Below are positions 43,890 through 52,938 of a stretch of DNA of 57,315 bases, in pieces. Both the position numbers and the translations under genes were made by a program. The stretch is from the NCBI GenBank assembly GCA_902522915.1, contig CABYXQ010000002.1, positions 1-57,315 on the forward strand. Reading direction: 5' to 3'. Under the pieces are notes generated by a model. That model was not told the DNA's origin. It searched no databases and worked only from the letters and a program-made list of their open reading frames with translations. The DNA is from an uncultured Pelagibacteraceae bacterium. Lineage in GTDB: Bacteria; Pseudomonadota; Alphaproteobacteria; Pelagibacterales; Pelagibacteraceae. Within the stretch, counting starts at the first letter, position 1. Each line of letters starts with the position of its first letter.

Positions 43890-44656
43890 TAATTTTCTAC
43901 AGTTATATTGTTTTTTATTTTAAATCTTTTTTTAATGAATCTAATACCCTTACCCCATAACTTAAATGCCTCAAAATGTATCGCTAATATAATCTTAAAA
44001 GTCATTAAAGGGTGTTTTAAGTAAGATTTTATCATATTTGAGTTGGTTATTTCACTTTTTACTCCATCTTGAGATGCGTATAAAATTTTTCCTTCGTTGT
44101 CATTTTGATCAATAATTACAGAAATTTTATTACCAGGTTTTAATAATCTAAAAAAATAAACACAATCCATTTCTATAAAAGGAGATACATGAAATTTTTT
44201 CTTACACATATGCTGGACTAGATTACTATTAATATTAGTTTTAAAGATATAAGTGTGTTGTTCTCCAAAAGTATTTTTAACCTCATATAAAATGGATATT
44301 AAATTTGAGTTTTTATCATAAATATAAAAAACACTTAATGGATTAAAAACATAACCAAATATTCTTGGATAGCATAAAAGCTTTATTTGAATATCATTTG
44401 TATCAATGTTATTTTTTTTAAGATTATCTTTTACCCAACTTTCAACTAAACTACCATCTCTTGCTCCATGGTCCTTATCATAAAAGCTAATTATATTGAA
44501 TTTGTTGTATGAAAATATTTTTAACTCTTTATCTAATAAATGTATTTCAGATAAATCAATTAATAACGAAAATACTTTATATTTGAAAAAATGTATTTTA
44601 GGTTTAAATCTTTTATGAACTACATTTCCAGTATAAATGAAAGAATTCTTAATCAT
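43889..44656 (-). CDS. DUF1365 family protein
   Basis: 255 residues. Typical elements: 'YTGNVVHKRFKPKIHFFKYK', 'KLLCYPRIFGYVFNPLSVFY' and 'KKFHVSPFIEMDCVYFF'. The function is not established; it nearly always sits between a COG2907 flavoprotein and a Cfa-like methyltransferase, as here, with an 8-base overlap upstream and a 1-base overlap downstream. This tight coupling implies a shared membrane-lipid task. Confidence 0.88.
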   Translation of the reverse strand: MIKNSFIYTGNVVHKRFKPKIHFFKYKVFSLLIDLSEIHLLDKELKIFSYNKFNIISFYDKDHGARDGSLVESWVKDNLKKNNIDTNDIQIKLLCYPRIFGYVFNPLSVFYIYDKNSNLISILYEVKNTFGEQHTYIFKTNINSNLVQHMCKKKFHVSPFIEMDCVYFFRLLKPGNKISVIIDQNDNEGKILYASQDGVKSEITNSNMIKSYLKHPLMTFKIILAIHFEAFKLWGKGIRFIKKRFKIKNNITVEN

Positions 44657-45893
44657 TGAGTGAGTTTAACATATCAATTGAAGACTTTATTCCGTCTTCA
44701 TGAAATCCGTAACCAAAATAACTTCCACAAAATAAAATGTTTTCTTTATTCTGAATTTTAACTAAATTTATTTGGTTACTTAATGCATTATTGTCATAAT
44801 AAGGATGAGTAAATGCCACTTTTTTAAATATTTTATCCTCAGGTATTTTTAAGAAAGGATTTATTGTTAAAAAAATATTTCTATTTATTCGTAAATTTTG
44901 TAATTGATTTAACCAATAAGTAACTGATGTTTTTTCTAAATTATCCTTGTTTATTGAAGCATTCCAGGAACACCATGCTTTCTTATTTTTTGGCATAACA
45001 GTTTCATCAAAATGTATTACCGCTGTATTTTCCCTATAATTAAAATTTTTTAAGATTTTTTTTTCTTCTTCTGTTGGATTGTGAATAATCTTTAAAGCAT
45101 CATCAGCATGTGTTGCTATTACTACTTTATCATAATCAAAAAATTCATTATCACCACCATAAAAAATTTTAACTCCATAATCATTTCTTTCAACTCTATT
45201 TATATTGTAATTTTTAAAATGTTCTCCACTTATTTGATCAATAATTTTATTAACATAAGTCTTGCTTCGGTTTTCAACAGTATACCATTGTGGTCTATTT
45301 TTTAATTTAAATAAACCATGATTTTTAAAGAAGCTTAAAAAAAAAGTTAACGGCATCTGTGAAGCCTCATAGGGTGGCATTGACCAAATAGCTGATACCA
45401 TTGGTATAATATGATAATTAATAAAATATTTCGAAATTTTTATCTCTTTTAAATATTCTCCAAGCATTTTTTTATCATCTTTATTAATTTCTAATTTTTC
45501 ACAACTTTGATAAAAACTAATTATCTCAAAAAACATTTTAATAAATTTAATATTAAACAAGTTTTTTTTATTTGAAAAAATACCTCCAATTCCTTTGCCA
45601 CAATATTCAACACCATCATTAGTTTCAGATACTGAAAATGACATGTCACTTTTTTCAATTTTCACATTATTTTCTAAAAAAAAATTAATTAAATTTGGAT
45701 ATGTTTTTTTATTAAAAACCATAAATCCAATATCTACATTAATTTCTTTATTTAAATCGTATTGTACTTTTAGTGTATTTGCATGGCCTCCGAATTGATT
45801 TTCTTTTTCAAACAGATCTACTTTATGTTTTTTTGATAAATAATATGCTGCACTTAATCCAGATATTCCTGATCCTACTACTGCTATTTTCAT
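44649..45893 (-). CDS. FAD-dependent amine-oxidase-type protein (COG2907)
   Basis: 414 residues. N-terminal 'AVVGSGISGLSAAYYLSKKH' with 'DLFEKENQFGGHANTLKVQY' binds FAD; the C-terminal 'LFCGSYFGYGFHEDGIKSS' closes the flavin site. It is in the amine oxidase/phytoene-desaturase-like group. In lipid-modification loci such proteins are candidates for acyl-chain desaturation or oxidation. It is first in the run with DUF1365, cfa and DUF3833, and follows gcvP by only 10 bases, so read-through from the gcv operon is possible. Confidence 0.85.
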   Translation of the reverse strand: MKIAVVGSGISGLSAAYYLSKKHKVDLFEKENQFGGHANTLKVQYDLNKEINVDIGFMVFNKKTYPNLINFFLENNVKIEKSDMSFSVSETNDGVEYCGKGIGGIFSNKKNLFNIKFIKMFFEIISFYQSCEKLEINKDDKKMLGEYLKEIKISKYFINYHIIPMVSAIWSMPPYEASQMPLTFFLSFFKNHGLFKLKNRPQWYTVENRSKTYVNKIIDQISGEHFKNYNINRVERNDYGVKIFYGGDNEFFDYDKVVIATHADDALKIIHNPTEEEKKILKNFNYRENTAVIHFDETVMPKNKKAWCSWNASINKDNLEKTSVTYWLNQLQNLRINRNIFLTINPFLKIPEDKIFKKVAFTHPYYDNNALSNQINLVKIQNKENILFCGSYFGYGFHEDGIKSSIDMLNSLND

Positions 45894-45903
45894 TTAATGG
45901 TTT

Positions 45904-48762
45904 TTAAGCTGCAGTATCTTCGTACTCATCAATGGATGGACATGTGCAAAATAAATTTTTATCACCATAAACATTGTCTACTCTTCCAACTGGTGGCCAA
46001 TATTTGGCTGTTCTTAAAAATTCAGATGGATACGCTGCTTCTTCTCTTTCATATTTATGATCCCATTTGTCTGATGTTAATGCAAGATGAGTATGTGGCG
46101 CATTCTTAAGTGGATTGTCAATTTTATCATATTTATCAGCCTGAATTTTATCGATTTCTGTTTTAATTTTTTCAAGTGTAGAGCAAAATCTCTTTATTTC
46201 ACTTAAACTTTCACTTTCTGTGGGCTCAATCATCATTGTTCCTGCAACTGGCCAAGACATAGTTGGTGCGTGATATCCAAAATCTATTAGTCTTTTTGCT
46301 ATATCTTCCTCTGTTATGCCTGTTTCTGCTTTGATTTTCCTAATATCTATAATGCACTCATGAGCTACGTTTCCACTTTTTCCTTTGTATAAGATTGGAA
46401 ATGAGTCTTTCAATTTATGTGCTATATAATTTGCATTCAATATAGCAACTTGCGAGGCTTTTTTTAAACCTTCAGATCCCATCATTTTAATGTACATCCA
46501 AGAAATTGATAAAATACTTGCGCTACCCCATGGTGCTGCAGATACAGCTCCAATACCTGTAGCTGGTCCACAGTCTTTAATTACCGAATGCTTAGGTAAA
46601 AAACTTTCTAAATGCTTTTTACATGCTATAGGTCCCATTCCTGGACCACCACCTCCATGAGGTATACAAAATGTTTTATGAAGATTTATATGACAGACAT
46701 CTGGTCCAAACTTACCAGGTTTTGCAATTCCTACTAAGGCATTTAAATTGGCACCATCCATATAAACCTGCCCACCATGCTTATGAACAAGTTCACAAAT
46801 ATCTGTTATCTTTTCTTCAAATACCCCATGCGTTGATGGATAAGTAACCATTAATGCAGCAAGATTGTTTGAATTTTCTTCCGTTTTTTTCTTTAAATCT
46901 TCAAAATCTACATTTCCATGTTGATCACATTTAACAACAACAACTTTCATTCCCACCATTTGTGCACTTGCAGGATTTGTGCCATGAGCTGAACTAGGTA
47001 TTAAACAAACATTTCGATTATCTTCACGATTTTTTTCATGGAATTTACGAATTACCATTAAACCAGCAAACTCTCCTTGTGCTCCAGCATTTGGTTGTAA
47101 TGATACACCTGAAAAACCTGTAATTGATCGTAGCCAATTTTTTAAATCTGTAAATAATTCTCTATAACCATCCATTTGCTCTACTGGAGAAAAAGGATGT
47201 GGTTGTGAAAATTCTTTCCATGTAACTGGTATCATTTCAGAAACAGCATTTAATTTCATTGTGCATGAACCCAGCGCAATCATTGATTTATTTAATGCTA
47301 TATCTGAGTCTTCCAATCTTTTTAAATATCTCAACATTTCTGTTTCAGAATGATAACTATTAAAAACTGGATGATCTAAATAAGTTGAAGTTCTTAATAA
47401 ATTTTTTGGTAAATTAGACAAACTCTCATTCATTGTTTCTTTTATAGTTTCTGAACAATTAAAAATTTTTAGTAATTGATTTGCTCTATAAAGATTTTTT
47501 CTTTCATCAAAAGAAACTGCTAACATTTCAGAATTTACTTTTCTGATATTAACCCCTTGATCTAATGCATTTTTATAAATTTTATCTGTCTTATCTAATG
47601 TTTTAACAGTTACAGTATCAAAAAAATAATCTGAATAAAGTTCGTAACCTGATTGTTTTAATTTATCTGCAAAATTTTTTGTTAATTGTGAAACACTCTC
47701 TGATATTTTTTTAATTCCTTGTGGACCGTGATAAACTGCATAAGCTGCCGAAACTATTGCTAATAAAGCTTGAGCTGTGCAAATATTGCTTGTAGCTTTA
47801 TCTCTTCTAATGTGTTGCTCTCTAGTTTGAAGTGCAAGCCTATAAGCTTTTTTACCATGTTTATCTAGAGAAACGCCCACTATTCTTCCTGGCATTGATC
47901 TTTTGTACTCATCTTTACTAGCAAAAAATGCTGCATGTGGACCACCATATCCCATGGGTATGCCAAATCTTTGAGAGCTTCCCACCGCAATATCTGCGCC
48001 CAATTCTGCTGGTGTTTTTAATTTTGCTAAAGCTAATAAGTCACAAACTAGTACTGCTTTACCATTATGTTTATGAATTTTACTTATAGCCTCACTTGGA
48101 TCTTTAATATCACCTAAAGTTCCTGGGTATTGAATAACGCCACAAATAATTTCCTCTTTAATATCTGCATCTTCATCTCCAACTATTATTTCCAGTCCTA
48201 AAGGTTTTGCTCTCGTTTTAACAACATCAATAGTTTGTGGATGACAATTTTTAGAAACAAAAACTTTTTTGGTTTTAGATTTAGAAACTCTATAACTTAA
48301 ACTAATAGCTTCAGCCGCTGCAGTACCTTCATCTAATAAAGAAGCATTAGCAATATCCATACCTGTCAAATCAATTACCATTTGTTGAAAGTTTAATAAC
48401 ATCTCAAGTCTTCCTTGAGCCACCTCTGGTTGATATGGTGTATAAGATGTATACCACCCAGGGTTTTCTAGTATGTTTCTTAATATTACATATGGAGTAT
48501 AAGTTCCGTAGTATCCCATACCAATAAAACTTGAGTATACTTTATTTTTTTTTGAAATATCTTTTAGTTTTCTGAGAGCTTTATACTCTGAATTAGGTTC
48601 GCCAATACCTAGATCATCTTTGAAAAGGATTTTTTCTGGTACTGTGCTTTTAATTAACTCATCTAAATTTTTAAATCCTAATTCTTGAAGCATTATATTT
48701 TGCTCTTCTTCTGAAGGGCCAATATGTCTTTGAATAAAATCTTTTTGTGCGTTTTTTAACAT
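45904..48762 (-). CDS. gcvP: Glycine dehydrogenase (decarboxylating), P-protein
   Basis: 952 residues, the fused single-chain form of the glycine-cleavage P-protein. PLP lysine K696 lies in 'HINLHKTFCIPHGGGGPGMG', and the N-terminal half starts 'FIQRHIGPSEEEQNIML'. It decarboxylates glycine and passes the aminomethyl group to lipoyl-GcvH. The start follows gcvH directly (0-base gap). It is controlled with gcvT and gcvH by the upstream glycine riboswitch. Confidence 0.97.
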   Translation of the reverse strand: MLKNAQKDFIQRHIGPSEEEQNIMLQELGFKNLDELIKSTVPEKILFKDDLGIGEPNSEYKALRKLKDISKKNKVYSSFIGMGYYGTYTPYVILRNILENPGWYTSYTPYQPEVAQGRLEMLLNFQQMVIDLTGMDIANASLLDEGTAAAEAISLSYRVSKSKTKKVFVSKNCHPQTIDVVKTRAKPLGLEIIVGDEDADIKEEIICGVIQYPGTLGDIKDPSEAISKIHKHNGKAVLVCDLLALAKLKTPAELGADIAVGSSQRFGIPMGYGGPHAAFFASKDEYKRSMPGRIVGVSLDKHGKKAYRLALQTREQHIRRDKATSNICTAQALLAIVSAAYAVYHGPQGIKKISESVSQLTKNFADKLKQSGYELYSDYFFDTVTVKTLDKTDKIYKNALDQGVNIRKVNSEMLAVSFDERKNLYRANQLLKIFNCSETIKETMNESLSNLPKNLLRTSTYLDHPVFNSYHSETEMLRYLKRLEDSDIALNKSMIALGSCTMKLNAVSEMIPVTWKEFSQPHPFSPVEQMDGYRELFTDLKNWLRSITGFSGVSLQPNAGAQGEFAGLMVIRKFHEKNREDNRNVCLIPSSAHGTNPASAQMVGMKVVVVKCDQHGNVDFEDLKKKTEENSNNLAALMVTYPSTHGVFEEKITDICELVHKHGGQVYMDGANLNALVGIAKPGKFGPDVCHINLHKTFCIPHGGGGPGMGPIACKKHLESFLPKHSVIKDCGPATGIGAVSAAPWGSASILSISWMYIKMMGSEGLKKASQVAILNANYIAHKLKDSFPILYKGKSGNVAHECIIDIRKIKAETGITEEDIAKRLIDFGYHAPTMSWPVAGTMMIEPTESESLSEIKRFCSTLEKIKTEIDKIQADKYDKIDNPLKNAPHTHLALTSDKWDHKYEREEAAYPSEFLRTAKYWPPVGRVDNVYGDKNLFCTCPSIDEYEDTAA

Positions 48763-49143
48763 TTAACTGTTACCTTCTTTTGAAAATTTTTCATATTCCT
48801 CTCTATTCATTAAAGAGTCCATTTCAGAACTATCTTTAATTTTTAATTTAAAAAACCAAGCTGCACTTTCTGGATCAGAATTTACTTTTGAAGGATCATC
48901 TGCTATTGATTGATTATTCTCAATTACTTCTCCTGAGACGGGTGTATAAATATCGCTCGCTGCTTTCGTAGATTCTACTACACCAGCATTTCCATCTTTT
49001 TCGACTGATGAACCAACATCTGGCAATTCTACAAAAACTATATCTCCTAACATTTCAGTTGCATGTTGAGTAATTCCTACTGTTCCGATATTTCCATCTA
49101 ATTTAATCCACTCATGTTCTTTAGAAAATTTAACTTCAGACAT
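48763..49143 (-). CDS. gcvH: Glycine cleavage system H protein
   Basis: Lipoyl carrier of about 126 residues. The lipoylation lysine is K60 in '[12 protein letters not shown]'. ATG 49143 ([13 protein letters not shown]) is preferred over ATG 49161, because an AAGGAGG ribosome-binding sequence lies inside the six-codon extension, just ahead of the second ATG. It overlaps the gcvT stop by 8 bases. Confidence 0.96.
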   Translation of the reverse strand: MSEVKFSKEHEWIKLDGNIGTVGITQHATEMLGDIVFVELPDVGSSVEKDGNAGVVESTKAASDIYTPVSGEVIENNQSIADDPSKVNSDPESAAWFFKLKIKDSSEMDSLMNREEYEKFSKEGNS

Positions 49144-50242
49144 TTGTTCCTCCTTTGGCATAGTTTTTTTTATAAAATGGTAAATTACAAATACTTGCAG
49201 GTATTTTTTTTCCTCTAATCTCTAGGAATATTTTTGTATTTAATGATGAATAAATATTGTCAACATATCCCATTGCAATAGAGCAATCTACGCTAGGTCC
49301 AAAAGTTCCGCTTGTAATTTTTCCTATTTCTTTACTTTCTCCGTTGAAAATTTTAGTGTCTCCTCTAGCTATTACTCTAGTTTCAGGTTTTATTCCTACC
49401 CTTAATTTTTTAACTCCTTTTTGAATTTGATTTTTAATAATACTTGAGCCAGGATAATTGTCTTCAATTCTACTTTTTGATATTGCCCACTTAAGATTAG
49501 CTTCGATTGGGCTTGTTTTTTGATCTATATCATTTCCATATAAACAAAGACCTGCTTCAAGTCTTAGAGTATCTCTTGCTCCAAGTCCTATTAATTTTGA
49601 TCCATTTTCAATAAGTAATTCTACAAATTTTTCTACTTTTTCATTTTTAATTGAAATCTCAAATCCATCTTCTCCAGTATATCCTGAACGAGTAATATAA
49701 ATTTCAGTTTCTTTAAAATAGAATTTATCTCCATTCATAAATCTAAGTTTATTTGAATTTGGTATTATTTTTTCCAATACATTTTTTGCATCTGGACCCT
49801 GTATCGCAATTAAAGATAAGCTTTCATCCAAATTCATTGCATATTTTTTTTCTAATTTTTCTTCTATAATTTTATAATCTTGATTTTTGCAAGCAGCATT
49901 TAATATAATTAGATAACCTTTTTGAATTTTAGTTATTATTAAATCATCATAAATGCCTCCTTCTTTATTCATCAAAAATGAATATTTACTTTGATTTAAA
50001 TTTAATTTTTTTAAATCAATTGGAAAAATATTTTCTAAATCTTCTGTAAGATTATCATCTCCAAAAATAAACAATTGACCCATATGAGAAACGTCAAAAA
50101 TGCCTGAATTTGATCTTGTAAATTTATGTTCTTGAATAATTCCATCTTTATATTGAATTGGCATTTGATAGTCTGCAAATTCAACAAATTTTGCACCATA
50201 CTTTTGATGAAGATTAAATAATGAAGTTTTTTTTGTTTCCAT
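49136..50242 (-). CDS. gcvT: Glycine cleavage system T protein (aminomethyltransferase)
   Basis: 368 residues. Moves the methylene group from aminomethyl-lipoyl-GcvH to tetrahydrofolate. Early '[18 protein letters not shown]', 'FDVSHMGQ', '[11 protein letters not shown]' and '[17 protein letters not shown]' are the family motifs. It is the first gene of gcvT-gcvH-gcvP and lies directly behind the tandem glycine riboswitch, with 15 bases between the second aptamer and the ATG. Confidence 0.96.
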   Translation of the reverse strand: METKKTSLFNLHQKYGAKFVEFADYQMPIQYKDGIIQEHKFTRSNSGIFDVSHMGQLFIFGDDNLTEDLENIFPIDLKKLNLNQSKYSFLMNKEGGIYDDLIITKIQKGYLIILNAACKNQDYKIIEEKLEKKYAMNLDESLSLIAIQGPDAKNVLEKIIPNSNKLRFMNGDKFYFKETEIYITRSGYTGEDGFEISIKNEKVEKFVELLIENGSKLIGLGARDTLRLEAGLCLYGNDIDQKTSPIEANLKWAISKSRIEDNYPGSSIIKNQIQKGVKKLRVGIKPETRVIARGDTKIFNGESKEIGKITSGTFGPSVDCSIAMGYVDNIYSSLNTKIFLEIRGKKIPASICNLPFYKKNYAKGGTNV

Positions 50243-50257
50243 ATTAACTCTTTTTAA

Positions 50258-50402
50258 CCCCCTCTGTCTTTTTGCCTGAGAGATTTGCTCCTTCGGCGAG
50301 AATAATTCTCTTTCCAGAGTTAATATGTACGGTCCTTTTGCCTGAGAGTTTCCGGGGTGGTTGCTCCTTCGGCGCTACTCGTAAGTAGTCTCTCCCGTAG
50401 GA
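50258..50402 (-). ncRNA. Tandem glycine riboswitch (gcvT element)
   Basis: Read on the minus strand, two aptamers follow each other. Each carries the conserved core CCGAAGGAGCAA and then CTCTCAGGCAAAA. The first spans about 50402-50333 and includes ACCACCCCGGAAACTCTCAG; the second spans about 50331-50258 and ends with CAGAGGGGG. The classical cooperative two-aptamer form is therefore complete. The P1 stem of aptamer 2 ends at a GAGGGGG stretch close to the gcvT ATG (50242), and no terminator hairpin fits in between, so control of translation start is the likely mechanism. Confidence 0.95.
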
Positions 50403-50410
50403 AATTTATA
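50399..50410 (-). promoter_or_regulatory. Candidate -10 box for the riboswitch transcript
   Basis: In the minus sense GTGATATAAATTTCC gives a TATAAA hexamer at 50410-50405, and a start about 7 bases on would coincide with the first bases of aptamer 1. The -35 region would fall on A/T-rich sequence at the 3' end of the upstream DMT gene and shows no clear TTGACA match. Confidence 0.42.
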
Positions 50411-50420
50411 TCACAAATAA

Positions 50421-51299
50421 TTAAATTATTTTAGCTTTTTTTGCTTTTTCCAACAAAGAGAAAAACTGAATTAAAACAGCAATTATTATGATGGTCCCTC
50501 CTATTAATACAATAAATTGTGGAGTTTCCTCTAAAAACATCCAAGCCCAAAAAGGACCAAAGACTGCTTCGGTCATCATTAATATTCCTACCATTGCCGA
50601 CAAAGTTTTTTTTGCTCCTATAGTTATAAAAACAAAACCAAGTCCAACTTGAAAAAAACCAGCTATAAAAGCTAATAGAATATCATGTGAAGATATATTT
50701 ATTTTTGTAGAAACAAAATAGCCAATTAACATTGCTACAATACCTGCAAAAAGTTGTAATGGTACCATGTCTACTTTTGGATATTTTCTTACTATTATTA
50801 TTAAAACTGCAAAAGAAATTGGCATTATAAAAGCAACAAGATTACCAGATAGTTGTCCTGGAGATAAAGAATTGCCTACCATTAATATTATTCCTGTAAT
50901 TGCAAGTATTATAGAAAGTAGAGTTAATTTAGATATTTTTTCCTTAAGAAATAAATAGCCAAAGATTGCTAAAAAAATTGCTTGAGTTTGAATAATAAAA
51001 TTAGTGTTAGCGACTGTTGTTTTATACATAGCAAAAACATAAGCACTAAAACCACAACCAAGTATTATACCACCAATAAAACCTGGTAAACCCGACTCAT
51101 ATAATGTAACAAAAAATTTTTTTTTATAAGTGAATAATAAAAAGATACTAACCAAAATTACAAAAAATAATTGTCTCCAGAATAATATTTGCCAAAGTGT
51201 AGCACCTTCAAAAGATTTAACTATTAATCCACCAAAACTTAGACAAAATGCACCTAAAAATATTAATAATGGACCTGGTAATTTTTGAATTATATTCAC
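50421..51299 (-). CDS. DMT-superfamily (EamA) transporter
   Basis: 292 residues, ten helices in two EamA repeats. 'LPGPLLIFLGAFCLSFGGL' opens the first and 'AMVGILMMTEAVFGPFWAWM' lies in the second. The start overlaps the pxpC stop by 1 base and the stop is only about 20 bases upstream of the glycine riboswitch. It is therefore in a leftward unit with the 5-oxoprolinase genes. A role in amino-acid or pyroglutamate movement is a guess. Confidence 0.84.
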   Translation of the reverse strand: MNIIQKLPGPLLIFLGAFCLSFGGLIVKSFEGATLWQILFWRQLFFVILVSIFLLFTYKKKFFVTLYESGLPGFIGGIILGCGFSAYVFAMYKTTVANTNFIIQTQAIFLAIFGYLFLKEKISKLTLLSIILAITGIILMVGNSLSPGQLSGNLVAFIMPISFAVLIIIVRKYPKVDMVPLQLFAGIVAMLIGYFVSTKINISSHDILLAFIAGFFQVGLGFVFITIGAKKTLSAMVGILMMTEAVFGPFWAWMFLEETPQFIVLIGGTIIIIAVLIQFFSLLEKAKKAKII

Positions 51300-52243
51300 T
51301 ATATTTGGGAAATTAAATTTTGAGTTTCCATCTCATATAGCTTAAATAAAGTTACTGCATCTGAAAGTTCAATTTCTTTGAATTTAATTTTTGAACCAGA
51401 GGATATTTGTACTAACCTGTCATAATCTGCACTTACCACAACACCAATCTTTGGATAACCTCCTATTGTACCATGATCAGAAAGCATAATAATTGGATTA
51501 CCATCAGGAGGAACTTGAATTACTCCTTTTAATAAACCTTCTGATTTAATATTGGGACTAACAATATTTTCTATTTTTGGTCCTTCTAATCTCATCCCCA
51601 TTCTGTCAGATAATTTTGAAACAGTAAATTCTTTTTCAAAAAAGTTTTTTATTCCTTCTTCAGAAAAATAGTTAAAATTAGTTCCTTTAATTACTCTTAT
51701 ATTTTCTACTTTCGAATTAAAATAATTAATTTTCTTTTTTTCTTGATTTAAATTTAACTTAGAAATATTTATTTTTTGACCTTCATCTAATTTTTTACCT
51801 TCGTTTGAACCAATATTGGCTTTTGTGTTTATTGAACAACTTCCCCATTGTAATTTTAGATTAAACTCACCACTAACTGCAAAATAACCATAAACAGATT
51901 TATTTGTTGATAGAATATCAATCTCATCTCCGTTTTCTAATTGATAACTTTCATAACAATTACCTTCAATTTTATTATCTTTTTTTCTTATTTCAAAAAT
52001 AACATCTCCAGTAATTGCAATATTAATTTTATCGCCACTATATTTTAGTAGAGGACCTTGATAAGCAAACTCTATTACAGGTAAATCTAATTTATTGCCA
52101 ACTAATTTATTAGCTAGCAAGTAATTCCTGTTATCCATAGAACCACTAAAAGGAATGCCTATGTGATACAAATTATTTCTTCCTTTATCTTGAAAAGTTG
52201 TATTAACTCCTGCTCTTATTATTTCAAAATAATTATTACTCAT
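51299..52243 (-). CDS. pxpC: 5-oxoprolinase subunit C (KipA / biotin-dependent carboxylase-like)
   Basis: 314 residues. N-terminal 'FEIIRAGVNTTFQDKGRNNL' and 'GIPFSGSMDNRNYLLANKLV' and the C-terminal 'IIMLSDHGTIGGYPKIGVV' mark the KipA/AHS2 domain. Together with PxpA and PxpB it hydrolyses 5-oxo-L-proline to glutamate with ATP. It overlaps pxpB by 8 bases. Confidence 0.91.
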   Translation of the reverse strand: MSNNYFEIIRAGVNTTFQDKGRNNLYHIGIPFSGSMDNRNYLLANKLVGNKLDLPVIEFAYQGPLLKYSGDKINIAITGDVIFEIRKKDNKIEGNCYESYQLENGDEIDILSTNKSVYGYFAVSGEFNLKLQWGSCSINTKANIGSNEGKKLDEGQKINISKLNLNQEKKKINYFNSKVENIRVIKGTNFNYFSEEGIKNFFEKEFTVSKLSDRMGMRLEGPKIENIVSPNIKSEGLLKGVIQVPPDGNPIIMLSDHGTIGGYPKIGVVVSADYDRLVQISSGSKIKFKEIELSDAVTLFKLYEMETQNLISQI

Positions 52244-52910
52244 TAAAATTCTTATACTCTTCTATTGCTATTTGTTTAAAGATAACTGTATCCCCCGGAT
52301 TAATTAAATTTGGCTCTTTTTCTTTTGAGCTATCAAATACTTCTAAAGGTGTGTTGCCAATAATATTCCATCCTCCAGGACTTTCAAAAGTATAAATATC
52401 TGCAAATTGTTCTGTTATTCCAACAGATCCTTTTGGAACTTTTACTCTTGGGGTTTCTAATCTTTGAACTCTCATATTTTTATCTAAATCACCCAAGAAA
52501 GGCATGCCAGCTATAAAACCTGTCATATAACAGAAATATTCTTTATCGAAAAAATTTCCTATAATTTTTTCTTTACTTAAATTTAATTTTTCTTTCAATC
52601 TTTCCATATCTAAGGATAATGAATCATCACAACAAACTGGTATTTCTATTTTCTTATTAACAATTTTTTGAGTTTCTTTAATCTCAAGATTTTCAACTTT
52701 ATCTTTAATTTCTTTAAAATTTGTTAATTTAAGGTCATAAGAAATAATTAATTTATTATAAGAAGGAGTTAGATTGTTTATTCCTTTAATATTTTTTTCT
52801 TTAATAGTATTAAAATATTTTATTACATCAGAATTAATCGTTTTATTAACTTCACCTCCAAAATCGCAATATAATGCTGCGTCACCAAGATTTGATATAT
52901 TTTTTATCAT
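52236..52910 (-). CDS. pxpB: 5-oxoprolinase subunit B (KipI / AHS1 domain)
   Basis: 224 residues. 'LTPSYNKLIISYD', 'CYMTGFIAGMPFLGDLD', 'TPRVKVPKGSVGI' and 'TFESPGGWNIIGNTPLEVFD' are characteristic of the KipI/AHS1 fold. It is coupled to pxpC and divergent from pxpA across only 28 bases. Confidence 0.91.
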   Translation of the reverse strand: MIKNISNLGDAALYCDFGGEVNKTINSDVIKYFNTIKEKNIKGINNLTPSYNKLIISYDLKLTNFKEIKDKVENLEIKETQKIVNKKIEIPVCCDDSLSLDMERLKEKLNLSKEKIIGNFFDKEYFCYMTGFIAGMPFLGDLDKNMRVQRLETPRVKVPKGSVGITEQFADIYTFESPGGWNIIGNTPLEVFDSSKEKEPNLINPGDTVIFKQIAIEEYKNFNE

Positions 52911-52914
52911 GCCA

Positions 52915-52923
52915 TGTTATACT
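52915..52923 (+). promoter_or_regulatory. Candidate extended -10 for pxpA
   Basis: TGTTATACT in the 28-base divergent gap fits the extended -10 form TGnTATAAT with one change. The complementary strand reads TATAAC at 52921-52916, so a pxpB -10 could overlap it. The leader to pxpA (52939) would be about 9 bases. Confidence 0.35.
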
Positions 52924-52938
52924 TCAACAATTAAGACT

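Noticed and set aside
49144-49161. Upstream ATG for gcvH (adds MPKEEQ)
   Set aside because: Those codons are the AAGGAGG ribosome-binding site of the second ATG.
52774-52938. N-terminal extension of pxpA with hydrophobic residues
   Set aside because: It runs antisense through pxpB; the family start MEININCDLG is at 52939.
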